A stretch of 64,000 nucleotides of DNA from Arthrobacter sp. MAHUQ-56 (GCF_019710585.1 NZ_JAIFZQ010000008.1:124001-188000), one strand, 5' to 3'; positions 34,515-42,911 are shown, numbered from the stretch's first letter. Program-made: numbers and translations. Notes: a model not told the origin generated them from the letters alone.

Positions 34515-35060
34515 ATGGTCTTTGCCCCTGACACCGAGGTGGCGCTGCGGACGGTGGTGAACCTGGTCAATTCCGCGGCGAACGGCAGGGAAGGCCTGGG
34601 TTCGGTGACCGATCTTGACGCGTTCCTGGCAGCCGAGGGCTTCAGCGGCGGCCGGACCCGGGATGCCGGCGAACTGGAAAGCGTCCGGCAGTTGCGGGCG
34701 GTGCTGGCAGCAGCATGGACGGCCGGCGAGGACGCCGCGGTGGAAACCGTGAACAGGGTGCTGCGGGATGCCCGCGCGCTGCCGCAGCTGGTGAAGCACG
34801 ACGGCTGGGACTGGCACCTTCACGCCACCGCCCCGGAAGCACCACTGGCGGACCGGATGGGAACGGAGGCGGCCATGGCGCTGGCTGACGTCATCCGCAG
34901 CAAGGAGATGGACCGCCTGCGTACGTGCGAATCCGAGGACTGCAACGCGGCGGTGCTGGACTTGAGCCGCAACCGCTCCAGGCGTTACTGCGACACCGGC
35001 AACTGCGCCAACCGGGCGCACGTGGCAGCCTACCGCGCCAGGCAGGCGGCAGCCGGATAG
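34515..35060 (+). CDS. CGNR zinc-finger (ABATE-domain) regulator
   Basis: 181 residues. An N-terminal ABATE-type helical domain (5-115, VVNLVNSAANGREGLGSV) and a C-terminal CGNR zinc finger with Cys138, Cys143, Cys159 and Cys164 (CESEDC and YCDTGNCANRA). The motif is CDTGNCANR rather than the plain CGNR. It probably represses or senses for the divergent EamA transporter. Confidence 0.87.
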   Translation: MVFAPDTEVALRTVVNLVNSAANGREGLGSVTDLDAFLAAEGFSGGRTRDAGELESVRQLRAVLAAAWTAGEDAAVETVNRVLRDARALPQLVKHDGWDWHLHATAPEAPLADRMGTEAAMALADVIRSKEMDRLRTCESEDCNAAVLDLSRNRSRRYCDTGNCANRAHVAAYRARQAAAG

Positions 35061-35088
35061 TTTGCGGGAGGGGCGGCCCCCGGGCGTC

Positions 35089-35448
35089 CTAGCGTTCGGG
35101 GTTGCCGTCCGCGCCGTCACCGGGCACAGGCGGGTTCTGGCTGCCCGGCGCACCGAAACCGTGCGTCGACTTCGGGCTGGAACTGAGGTTGACTCCCGAT
35201 CCCTTGCCAAGATGTTCGGCGTTTTCCTTGTAGCTCATCGACAGCATGGCTGCAATCACCAGCGTGACGATGAAGGCGATGCCGGCGGCGGTGAAAGCCA
35301 GGTCAAAGCGGGGGGCGCGCGCGCTTCCCCCCGAAGCGAACACCAGGACTGCCACAAAGGCGGCGACGGCCCAGAATGCGGAAAACATCAGCGGCCCCTT
35401 CACCGAGGTCCGCAGCTTGCGCGGTTTTCCTGGATGCTGGTCAGCCAC
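35089..35448 (-). CDS. Hypothetical membrane protein
   Basis: 119 residues from the GTG at 35448 (MADQHPGKPRKLRTSVK when initiated with Met), with AAGGAA upstream. Two hydrophobic segments (about 20-40 and 50-68) are followed by a Ser/Gly/Pro-rich soluble tail. The basic N-terminus suggests it faces the cytoplasm. Function unknown. Confidence 0.72.
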   Translation of the reverse strand: MADQHPGKPRKLRTSVKGPLMFSAFWAVAAFVAVLVFASGGSARAPRFDLAFTAAGIAFIVTLVIAAMLSMSYKENAEHLGKGSGVNLSSSPKSTHGFGAPGSQNPPVPGDGADGNPER

Positions 35449-35550
35449 GATGGTTCCTTCCTGGAGGCGGCGTGCAGCCGGCCTGGTGTTGCGGATGAGC
35501 GGTGGCGCCTCCGAAATTTCTACAGAAAGTAGAACGGCACCCCTCCTAGT

Positions 35551-36141
35551 TTACGGCTTTCCGGGCACGGGCCGGGCATCGTGCCGCAGGGTCAGTCCGG
35601 AAAGCACCCACAGGACGCCGGAAATGATGGCCCCGCCTCCCGCGACGCCAAGGAGGGCGTGGGCGCCGAGTCCGATGAAGAACGGCAGCAGCACGGCCGT
35701 TCCAATCCCGACCACCCCGGAAGCAATCCAGTCCCGGGCCAGCACATGGCCTCCCCTGCAGCGCAGCCCGCAGGCCAGTTCGAGGACTCCTGCCACACCC
35801 AGGCCCAGCGCAGCTATCACACCGAACAGCAGGTCGGTATGCAGCAGGGCCACCACTACCCCGGCGCCGGCGAGGGCCGCTCCTGCGGCGGACAGCATCT
35901 TGCCGGCCGGAGACTTCTGTCCCAGGCCTGCGGCAGGGATGCCCCGGATGGCCAGCACGCCGGTGGCCAGCAGGTAGAGGCCGCCGGCCCAGCCCATGAC
36001 CTCAACGGAGGGCGAGGTCCAAAAAACCGTGACGGCGCCGAATACCAGGGCCGCGGCTGCGCGGAGCAGGACCGGCTTCCAGAGGTCGGTGCGGTGGGCG
36101 GTTCCGGGAGCAGCGCCCGCCGGTGTCAATGGTTGCGTCAC
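35551..36141 (-). CDS. Integral membrane protein, DUF308/HdeD-like
   Basis: 196 residues with about six hydrophobic helices (LLRAAAALVFGAVTVFW, GGLYLLATGVLAIRG, LLFGVIAALGLGVAGVLELACG and others), a pattern seen in HdeD/DUF308-like proteins. Start is the GTG at 36141. Same direction as the MATE gene upstream, which ends 57 nt before it, so the two may share a transcript. Function unknown. Confidence 0.7.
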   Translation of the reverse strand: MTQPLTPAGAAPGTAHRTDLWKPVLLRAAAALVFGAVTVFWTSPSVEVMGWAGGLYLLATGVLAIRGIPAAGLGQKSPAGKMLSAAGAALAGAGVVVALLHTDLLFGVIAALGLGVAGVLELACGLRCRGGHVLARDWIASGVVGIGTAVLLPFFIGLGAHALLGVAGGGAIISGVLWVLSGLTLRHDARPVPGKP

Positions 36142-36198
36142 CGCTCCAGTTTAGTGGCGGCGCCTGGAACGTCGAACCGGTGACCGCCGTTCGCAACC

Positions 36199-37551
36199 TC
36201 AGGTGGATCCCAGCACCATCCACCGGTCGGACCGCGCGCGCAGGCCCAGGGTGCAGGCACGGGCGGCCATGTAACCAATTCCGAAGGCCACCCAAAGCCA
36301 TCCAAGCCCGGCCGCGCCGGCTGCACCGGAAACAGCCACCGCAGCAAGCAACGGGGCATAGAACGCAAGGTTCACCAGCCCCGCCAGTGCCAGGTACCGC
36401 GCGTCTCCGGCGCCAATCAGCACGCCGTCCAGGACAAAGACGTACCCGGCGACGGGCTGCCCGGCCGCCAGCACCCACAGTGCCACAGCCAGGACCCACT
36501 GCACCTGCGGATCGGAGGTAAAAAGCGCGCCGGCGGAGGGGGCCAGCACCGCGAGCAGCAGCCCGGTCACGACGCCGAAGCCAGCACCCCAACGGACCAT
36601 GGTCCGGGTCAGCAGCCGCGCCCTTGCTGCATTGGAGGCGCCCAGTTCTTTCCCGATCAGCGCCTGCGCCGCGATGGCCAGGGCATCGAGGGCGAAGGCA
36701 AGGAAGGAGAAAATGGTCATGGCCAGCTGGTGGGCGGCGAGGTTGACCTCGCCCTGGGCCGTGGCCACCAGCACCGTGGCAAGGATAGCCGCCCGCAGGC
36801 TGAGGGTGCGCAGCATCAGCCAGGACCCCACGCGCGCCATGCTGCGGATGCCGCGCCAGCTGGGCAAGAGGCTGACGCCGTGGCGGGCCGCATTCCGGCG
36901 CACCATGACCACGTAGACGGCCGCCATGGCCCACTGCGCAAGGCTGGTGCCCGCAGCCGAACCGGCGACGGACCAACCCAGGCCGTACACAAGCCAGAGG
37001 TTCAACACGATGTTGACGCCGAACCCTGCCGTAGCCACCACCAAGGGAGTCCTGGTGTCCTGCAGGCCCCGCAACACCCCGGTGCCGGCAAAGATCAACA
37101 GCATGGCCACCAGTCCCGGCATGGACCACCGGAAGTAATCCACGGCGAATACCCGCACGCTGCCCTGGGCACCCAGCAGGCCAATCAGCGGTTCCGCCGC
37201 CAGGAAGCCCGCCATCGCAAGGAACACGCCCAACAGCAGCGCCAGCCAGACGCCGTCGCGCCCGGCGGCGAGTGCCTTCCCCACCTGCCCCTCACCGATG
37301 GCTCGCGCTACGGCGGGAGTGGTGGAGTAGGCCAGGAAGACCATAAGTCCGACGACGGTCTGAAGCACAGCTGAGGCAAGTCCCACACCCGCCAGCTGGG
37401 CCACGCCAAGATGGCCCACAATGGCCGAGTCGGCGAGGAGGAAGAGCGGCTCGGCCACCAGGGCGCCGAAGGCGGGGACGGCGAGGCGCAGTATCTCGCG
37501 GGCAGGCGTCCGGGTGGCAGGCGCAGCGGCAGGAGGCGGCAGTTGGGACAC
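36199..37551 (-). CDS. MATE-family efflux transporter (DinF-like)
   Basis: 450-residue multidrug/toxin antiporter with 12 predicted helices in two halves. Landmarks: VPAFGALVAEPLFLLADSAIVGHLG at 30-54 (given by position) and AAHQLAMTIFSFLAFALDAL in the second half. Probably Na+ or H+ coupled export of toxic cations; the DinF branch is linked to oxidative stress. Divergent from doxX. Confidence 0.9.
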   Translation of the reverse strand: MSQLPPPAAAPATRTPAREILRLAVPAFGALVAEPLFLLADSAIVGHLGVAQLAGVGLASAVLQTVVGLMVFLAYSTTPAVARAIGEGQVGKALAAGRDGVWLALLLGVFLAMAGFLAAEPLIGLLGAQGSVRVFAVDYFRWSMPGLVAMLLIFAGTGVLRGLQDTRTPLVVATAGFGVNIVLNLWLVYGLGWSVAGSAAGTSLAQWAMAAVYVVMVRRNAARHGVSLLPSWRGIRSMARVGSWLMLRTLSLRAAILATVLVATAQGEVNLAAHQLAMTIFSFLAFALDALAIAAQALIGKELGASNAARARLLTRTMVRWGAGFGVVTGLLLAVLAPSAGALFTSDPQVQWVLAVALWVLAAGQPVAGYVFVLDGVLIGAGDARYLALAGLVNLAFYAPLLAAVAVSGAAGAAGLGWLWVAFGIGYMAARACTLGLRARSDRWMVLGST

Positions 37552-37632
37552 GCTGCCAGCTTATCGGCGCTTCCTTGCCGCCGCCCGCCGGGCAGGGGTC
37601 CCGCGCCCGGCATGACGAATCCCACACGGGAA

Positions 37633-37652
37633 ATAGTTGACTCTTCAACTAT
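37633..37652. promoter_or_regulatory. MarR-type operator before doxX
   Basis: Perfect 8-bp inverted repeat ATAGTTGA-ctct-TCAACTAT, 20 nt before the doxX start, in the divergent MATE/doxX region. Its size and symmetry fit a MarR-family dimer, but no MarR gene lies in this window. Confidence 0.6.
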
Positions 37653-37672
37653 TGGCGCGGGAGAGTTGTCCT

Positions 37673-38107
37673 ATGAACCAGTCACGACTTACCACCACCG
37701 CACTCACTGCCCTTCGCGTCGTCCTGGGCTTCCTCTTCGCAGCCCACGGGTGGCAGAAGTTCAACGAATGGACCATTGCCGGAACACAGGCCTCCTTCGC
37801 CAAGATGGGCGTACCCGCCGCTGAAGCCGCGGCCCCCGCAGTCGCCGTCCTGGAACTGGCGGGCGGCGTGGCACTGGTTCTGGGCATCCTCACCCGGGTG
37901 GTTGCCGCACTCCTGGTCCTGGATATGCTGGGCGCCCTGGTCCTGGTGCACGCATCCGCAGGCGTCTTCGCCGCGGCTGGCGGCTACGAACTCGTCCTGC
38001 TCCTAGCCGCAGCCTCCTTCGCACTCGCACTCACCGGCCCGGGCCGCCTTTCCGTCGACCGCGCCCTCTTCGGCCGCAGCAACTCCCGTCTGGCAGTCCT
38101 CGCCTAG
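37673..38107 (+). CDS. DoxX-family membrane protein
   Basis: 144 residues, four hydrophobic helices; the family start LRVVLGFLFAAHGWQKFNEW is clear. DoxX-like proteins take part in thiosulfate or thiol/redox membrane functions in some organisms. GGGAGAG precedes the ATG at 37673. Likely regulated through the adjacent inverted repeat. Confidence 0.87.
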   Translation: MNQSRLTTTALTALRVVLGFLFAAHGWQKFNEWTIAGTQASFAKMGVPAAEAAAPAVAVLELAGGVALVLGILTRVVAALLVLDMLGALVLVHASAGVFAAAGGYELVLLLAAASFALALTGPGRLSVDRALFGRSNSRLAVLA

Positions 38108-38133
38108 CCGTCCCCACCGGCACCCCAACCCGC

Positions 38134-38174
38134 CCGACGGCGGCCGGCCACCCAAAGTGTCCGGCCGCCGTCGG
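38134..38174 (+). terminator. Hairpin after doxX
   Basis: 14-bp perfect stem CCGACGGCGGCCGG/CCGGCCGCCGTCGG (38134-38147, 38161-38174) with a 13-nt loop, followed by an A/T-rich tail without a full T run. Confidence 0.65.
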
Positions 38175-38257
38175 AATTTAAGCGGCAATTATCCGATCCG
38201 GCCGTTCTGTTGCGGGCCCAACCGGCAGGTAACAGAAGCCATCAGTATGATCGCAGC

Positions 38258-39259
38258 ATGACTGAGACCGGGCGCCCCAACTCCGTGACCCTCCGCTTCC
38301 TGGCCGCCCCCACGGACGTGGGGCACAGCGGGTCGGTAGACGCGGGCACCGTGCTGGAATGGGTGGACAAGGCCGCCTACGCGGCAGCGGTCGGATGGGC
38401 CAAGTCCTACTGCGTCACCGCATACGTGGGCAACATCCACTTCGCCGACCCCGTCAACAGCGGCGACATGGTGGAGGTCGAAGCCACCATCGTGTACACC
38501 GGCCGGTCCTCCATGCACATCCAGACAGTGGTGTCCTCGGGCGACCCCAAGGGCGGCCCGGCCACCATGCGCAGCCAGTGCATGGTGATCTTCGTGGCGG
38601 TGGGCGAGGACGGCAAACCCATCCCTGTGCCTCAGTTCGAGCCTGCCACCCCGGCGGAGATTGAGCAGCGCGACCACGCCCTGGCGCGCATCAAGGTCCG
38701 TGAGCAGATCGTGGAAGCCATGAAGCGCCAGGAATATACCGATGCCGGAACCGCAGAGCGCGTGACACTGAGGTTCATGGCTGCACCCACCGACGTCAAC
38801 TGGGGCGGCAAAGTCCATGGCGGCATCGTGATGAAGTGGATTGACGAGGCCGCGTACGTCTGCGCATCCCGGTACTGCGGCAGGGACACCGTTGCCGTAT
38901 TTTCCGGTGGGGTCCGCTTCTACCGGCCGCTGCTGATCGGCCACGTGGTGGAGGTGGAGGCGCGCCTCGTCTACACCGGAACCAAAGGCATGCATATCGC
39001 CGTACATGTCCGCTCGGGCGACCCGAAGGGACGTGAACTCAACCTGACCACCTACTGCCTCACGGTGATGGTGGCCCGCGACGAGGAAGGAACCTCCGTG
39101 CCGGTGCCCGCGTGGGTGCCGGTCAGCGGGGAGGACAAGCGGCTCCACGCCCATGCCCGCGAACTACTCGAAATCCGGGGCACGGCGCCCGGGAACCGGC
39201 TGCCCAACCACCTGCTGGCGCAGGCGGCGGCTGCCGGCACCCCGACCGACGCAGCCTAG
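38258..39259 (+). CDS. Acyl-CoA thioesterase with two hotdog domains
   Basis: 333 residues holding two related hotdog domains, about 8-155 and 180-325. Repeated landmarks: TLRFLAAPTDVGHSGSVDAGTVL and TLRFMAAPTDVNWGGKVHGGIVM by position, each followed by a WVDKAAY/WIDEAAY segment, and MHIQTVVSSGDPKG / MHIAVHVRSGDPKG. Hydrolyses acyl-CoA to free acid. The internal duplication gives a pseudo-dimer. Only the second repeat keeps the H-G-G of the catalytic loop, so one active site may be degenerate. ATG 38258 is preferred; the stop overlaps the dnaB stop. Confidence 0.88.
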   Translation: MTETGRPNSVTLRFLAAPTDVGHSGSVDAGTVLEWVDKAAYAAAVGWAKSYCVTAYVGNIHFADPVNSGDMVEVEATIVYTGRSSMHIQTVVSSGDPKGGPATMRSQCMVIFVAVGEDGKPIPVPQFEPATPAEIEQRDHALARIKVREQIVEAMKRQEYTDAGTAERVTLRFMAAPTDVNWGGKVHGGIVMKWIDEAAYVCASRYCGRDTVAVFSGGVRFYRPLLIGHVVEVEARLVYTGTKGMHIAVHVRSGDPKGRELNLTTYCLTVMVARDEEGTSVPVPAWVPVSGEDKRLHAHARELLEIRGTAPGNRLPNHLLAQAAAAGTPTDAA

Positions 39260-40641
39260 AACCCTCCGCCGCCGCCGGCGTCGCCCGCCATATTGGCAAA
39301 GCGCGAATAGTGGCCCTGGAACGCCACCACGATGTCCTTGGTGGGACCGTTACGGTGCTTGGCCACCAGGATGTCCGCTTCTCCCGCGCGGGGGGATTCT
39401 TTGTCGTAGACGTCCTCGCGGTGGAGCAGGATCACCATGTCCGCGTCCTGCTCAATGGAACCGGATTCACGGAGATCGGAAACCATGGGCCTCTTGTCAG
39501 AGCGCTGCTCCGAACCACGGTTCAGCTGGGAAAGAGCGATCACCGGCACCTGGAGTTCCTTGGCCAGGAGCTTGAGCGCACGGGAGAATTCCGAAACTTC
39601 CTGCTGGCGGGACTCCACCTTCTTGCCCGAGCTCATCAGCTGCAGGTAGTCGAGGATCACCAGCTTGAGGTCGTGCTGCTGCTTCAGCCGGCGGCACTTG
39701 GCCCGGATTTCCATCAGCGACATATTCGGGCTGTCGTCGATGAACAGAGGAGCGTCGTTCATCCGGCCCATGGTGGTGGCGATCTTGGACCACTGCTCGT
39801 CCTTGATGGTTCCCTTGCGGAGGTCCTGGAGGCCAATGGTGGCTTCCGCGGAAAGCAGTCGCATCGCGATCTCGTTCCGGCCCATTTCCAGCGAGAACAT
39901 CACGGTGGACAGGTTGTTCTTGATGGCGGCGGACCGGGCAAAGTCCAGCGCGAAGGTGGACTTGCCCACGGCCGGACGGGCGGCGATGACAATCATCTGG
40001 CCGGGGTGCAGCCCGTGGGTGAGTTCGTCCAGTTCATAAAATCCCGTGGGGACGCCGGTCATGCCTTCGCCTCGATGGCCGGACGCCTCGATCTCGTCCA
40101 CGGTGGACTCCATGACGTCCTTCAGCACCACGTAGTCTTCCGCGGTGCGGCGCTCGGCCACGGCGTACACTTCCGCCTGCGCCTGGTTGACGAGGTCCTC
40201 CACCTCGCCGTCGGAGCCGTAGCCCAGCTGGACGATTTTGGTTCCGGCGTTCACGAGGCGCCGCAGGACGGCCCGCTCCGCGACGATCTCGGCGTAGTAG
40301 CCGGCATTCGCAGCGGTGGGGACGGTCTGGATCAGTTCGTGCAGGTAGGCCGGGCCGCCGATCCTGTTGATCTCGGCCCGCTTGGTCAGTTCGTCCGAGA
40401 CCGTAACGGCATCGGCAGGCTCACCACGTCCGTAAAGGTCGATGATGGCCTCGTAGATGGTCTCGTGGGCCGGGCGGTAGAAGTCCTGTCCCCGGAGAAT
40501 CTCCACGACGTCGGCAATGGCATCTTTGGAAAGCATCATGCCGCCAAGGACCGACTGTTCGGCAGCGATGTCCTGCGGTGGTTTCCGGCTGGCGTCCGAT
40601 CCGCGGGTTGCCTCGACAGGGTCCAGATGCGCGATTGACAA
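39256..40641 (-). CDS. dnaB: Replicative DNA helicase
   Basis: 461-residue RecA-like hexameric helicase of the replisome. N-terminal primase-interacting domain (1-150), then Walker A ARPAVGKST (about 221-229), Walker B VILDYLQLM, and the arginine-finger region near the end. The start is the TTG at 40641 (LSIAHLDPVEATRG, read as Met) with AGGA 8 nt upstream; an open upstream frame has no ribosome site. No intein is present. Placed downstream of rpsF-ssb-rpsR-rplI, as in many actinobacteria. Confidence 0.93.
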   Translation of the reverse strand: MSIAHLDPVEATRGSDASRKPPQDIAAEQSVLGGMMLSKDAIADVVEILRGQDFYRPAHETIYEAIIDLYGRGEPADAVTVSDELTKRAEINRIGGPAYLHELIQTVPTAANAGYYAEIVAERAVLRRLVNAGTKIVQLGYGSDGEVEDLVNQAQAEVYAVAERRTAEDYVVLKDVMESTVDEIEASGHRGEGMTGVPTGFYELDELTHGLHPGQMIVIAARPAVGKSTFALDFARSAAIKNNLSTVMFSLEMGRNEIAMRLLSAEATIGLQDLRKGTIKDEQWSKIATTMGRMNDAPLFIDDSPNMSLMEIRAKCRRLKQQHDLKLVILDYLQLMSSGKKVESRQQEVSEFSRALKLLAKELQVPVIALSQLNRGSEQRSDKRPMVSDLRESGSIEQDADMVILLHREDVYDKESPRAGEADILVAKHRNGPTKDIVVAFQGHYSRFANMAGDAGGGGGF

Positions 40642-40801
40642 AGCTGCCGTCCTCAATTTGTACCGGGTCCTGGCGGCCCCGGTGATGATCCATCCCGTTC
40701 CCAAAGCTCCGCCCGGTCACCGGACGTCGCCACCTGTCCACATCTACCGGAAGGCTCCGACATCGGTGCCGAAAGGCGGTCCGCGTCCAGGCCGAACAGG
40801 G

Positions 40802-41266
40802 TTATCCCCAGTGTCCACAGCTTTTCCACAGGGGAGCGGGCGGCCGTGCGCGAGAGCCCTGGACAGAGCCGCCTACGCGTACCGCCGGCCCCGGAGAACA
40901 GGTACCCCGCTACGCTAGCCGCCCCGTGCCGAACGGCAAAGCCCGACCGTCCACGGGACTGTGGATAACCTGTGCAGTATGTGGCATAGCTTGTGCACAG
41001 CCTGTGGGGAAGCCTGTGGAAAGTAAAATTCTTTTGTGACCGGGACGCCGCTGACCAGCGGAAACATCATCACCAGCATGTGGAGTAAATATTTCTTCCG
41101 GGGAATTTCATCCACAGCCTGGCGAAGGGTTCGGGCGGCCCCTGCCAGGCCTTGTGCCTTTACCAGCGATTTTGGCGGGGCCGTGGTGTTGATCATATTC
41201 GGCAGCAGGAGCATGACCGCGCTGTCCCCGGCCTATGTACGAAGCAGTGAATATTGCTGTGGATAA
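40802..41266. promoter_or_regulatory. Cluster of DnaA boxes in the dnaB upstream region
   Basis: Gene-free stretch (40642-41291, 650 nt) with two exact DnaA boxes TGTGGATAA (40960-40968 and 41258-41266; TTATCCACA on the other strand) and near matches TTATCCCCA (40802-40810), TTTTCCACA (40822-40830), TCATCCACA (41108-41116). More distant copies lie at 40811, 41003 and 41015. A/T-rich islands are at 41021-41036 and 41081-41097. The box at 41258 overlaps the -35 position of the gene at 41292. No convincing ORF was found here. Confidence 0.65.
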
Positions 41267-41291
41267 CCTGGAACTGGAATAAGCTCTAGGT

Positions 41292-41609
41292 ATGGGCGAT
41301 CTACTGCTGGTGCTGTTGCCTGCGGTGGTACTGGCGGCGATCCTGTGGGGACTGGCCACGGCCCTCCGGCCGCGGGGCACCGGCATGTCCGAGGCCGACA
41401 AATACCAGCGCGAACTCGCCGAGCGGGCGGCCAGGCATTATGCTGCCCAAGTCCAGGCCGCAATGGCCGCGCGGGCCCGGCTGGAGCCAGGCAGCCACCC
41501 CGGCGGCGCGCAGCGGCGGACCACCGGCCTGCAGGACCATTCGCGGGCGGATAGCCCGGCAATTTACCCGGACCTGGCTGCGGCCAGGAAGCACACAGAA
41601 CGGTACTGA
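41292..41609 (+). CDS. Small membrane protein of unknown function
   Basis: 105 residues: an N-terminal membrane helix (LLLVLLPAVVLAAILWGLATAL) and a polar, charged helical tail with AEADKY-like and AARKHTERY segments. A -10-like TAAGCT (41280-41285) is only a few nucleotides upstream of the ATG, so the message may be leaderless. It is followed after 3 nt by a second membrane protein gene, probably the same operon. Confidence 0.75.
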   Translation: MGDLLLVLLPAVVLAAILWGLATALRPRGTGMSEADKYQRELAERAARHYAAQVQAAMAARARLEPGSHPGGAQRRTTGLQDHSRADSPAIYPDLAAARKHTERY

Positions 41610-41612
41610 ACA

Positions 41613-42179
41613 ATGGAATCCCTCGTGGTCCCGGTCCTGATCCTTCTCGCCGTGATGGCGGCGGTCCTCTTCGCATACCGTGGCATCGCCAACCGCAAGG
41701 CTTCGCGCAGCGCGGCGCCCGTCGAACCGGCGCCCACGCCGCAGGAGGCAGCGAGGGCAGCGGCAGCAAAGCTGTCGGAGGATGAACACCGGCGGCTGTA
41801 TGCCCTGATCGCGCAGGGCCAGGCGATGGCAGCCATCAAGCTGTACTACGAAGCCACCGGCGAGGGGCTGCGCGCTTCGCGGGACGCCGTGGGCGCCCTG
41901 GCTGCCCACCCCCAGCCATACCGGACCCCCGAGGCCGCGCCGGTCCCGGACGACGATGACGATGAACCGCAGCGCTTTCCGTACCGCTACCGGGCCATCG
42001 CCAGCAAGGGCGACGTGACCCGCGAGGTGAGCAGCAACATGCTGAACGATGAAATCTACGGCAGGATCCGCACCCTTGCCCGCAGCGGGGATACCGAGGC
42101 CGCCGCCAACGCACTGACCCGGCACTCGGACATCTCGCTGAAGCAGGCGCGGGAGTTCATTGCCCTGCTGGACGACTAG
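41613..42179 (+). CDS. Membrane-anchored protein with L7/L12 C-terminal-like domain
   Basis: 188 residues. One N-terminal membrane helix (5-24), a Pro/Ala linker, then LYALIAQGQAMAAIKLYYEATGEGL, which resembles the ribosomal protein L7/L12 C-terminal fold, an Asp-rich DDDDDE stretch, and a C-terminal helical segment (AREFIALLDD). The L7/L12-like fold may bind a translation or other GTPase partner, but this is inference. Downstream of the small membrane protein gene. Confidence 0.75.
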   Translation: MESLVVPVLILLAVMAAVLFAYRGIANRKASRSAAPVEPAPTPQEAARAAAAKLSEDEHRRLYALIAQGQAMAAIKLYYEATGEGLRASRDAVGALAAHPQPYRTPEAAPVPDDDDDEPQRFPYRYRAIASKGDVTREVSSNMLNDEIYGRIRTLARSGDTEAAANALTRHSDISLKQAREFIALLDD

Positions 42180-42191
42180 AGGGCTGGAGCG

Positions 42192-42818
42192 CTAGCGGGA
42201 ACCGGCGATTCCCGCCAGCAGCTGCTCGAAGGGCAAGGATTCCAAGGGTGCCGGCTTGCGGCCGGGCTGCGCCCCTTCAAGCAGCCTGGTGAACTCGCCC
42301 GCGGCCCGCTCGATGCGGTCTGCCAGTGATGCCCCGTCCTCTTCGGCGGTGCCCCAGTCCTGCGGTCCGGCGAAAACGCCGGTAGGTGCCATCCGTGTGC
42401 GCAGGTAGCTGAACAGCGGCCGGAGGGCGTAGTCCAGGACCATCTGGTGGCGGTCCGTGCCGCCGGTGGCACCCAGCAGGACCGCCTTGCCATCCAGGGA
42501 CTTGGGATCCAGGACGTCAATGAAGGACTTGAAGAGGCCGCTGTACGAGGCACTGAATACAGGGGTCACGGCGATGATTCCGTCCGATGCTTCCACGGCC
42601 GCGATGACCTCCGCCAGGCGCGGCCCGGCGTAACCGGTGACAAAGTTGTTGGCGATGTCTACGGCCAGATCCCGCAGTTCCACTACTTCCACTGCTGCCT
42701 CGTAGCCGGCGGCCTTGAGCTGGCGCTCTGCCGAGGCTCCAAGCTGATCCGCCAGCAGGCGGCTGGATGACGGTACGCCAAGTCCGGCTGAGAGGACGGT
42801 GATGCGGCGGGTTTCCAT
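42192..42818 (-). CDS. NAD(P)H-dependent FMN reductase (CE1759-like)
   Basis: 208 residues with a flavodoxin-like fold: VLSAGLGVPSSSRLLADQL at the phosphate-binding loop, TPVFSASYSGLFKSFIDVLDP in the flavin region. The ATG at 42818 has AGGAG upstream; the upstream open frame runs through an operator-like palindrome. It may supply FMNH2 to a monooxygenase elsewhere; the nearby PhzF gene is co-directional but separate. Confidence 0.85.
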   Translation of the reverse strand: METRRITVLSAGLGVPSSSRLLADQLGASAERQLKAAGYEAAVEVVELRDLAVDIANNFVTGYAGPRLAEVIAAVEASDGIIAVTPVFSASYSGLFKSFIDVLDPKSLDGKAVLLGATGGTDRHQMVLDYALRPLFSYLRTRMAPTGVFAGPQDWGTAEEDGASLADRIERAAGEFTRLLEGAQPGRKPAPLESLPFEQLLAGIAGSR

Positions 42819-42840
42819 GACGTTCTCCTGGTGCTCGTTT

Positions 42841-42878
42841 AGTTCAGCTATATGCATTTGCATCTATACTCCTGAACT
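42841..42878 (-). promoter_or_regulatory. Nested palindromes before the FMN reductase gene
   Basis: Outer arms AGTTCAG (42841-42847) and CTGAACT (42872-42878) surround an inner TATATGCA-tt-TGCATCTATA palindrome (42850-42868). A/T-rich and just upstream of the gene, so a regulator of the MarR size class is a good candidate. Confidence 0.5.
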
Positions 42879-42911
42879 TCCCCTGCCGCCCGGATATTCC
42901 CGAACGGCAAA

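Noticed and set aside
40642-41291. Chromosomal origin of replication (oriC)
   Set aside because: DnaA boxes are present, but no dnaA, dnaN, gyrB or rpmH is in the window, so an origin cannot be claimed.
41108-41401. Minus-strand ORF in the dnaB upstream region
   Set aside because: Overlaps the DnaA box region and the start of a better gene; no ribosome site or domain.
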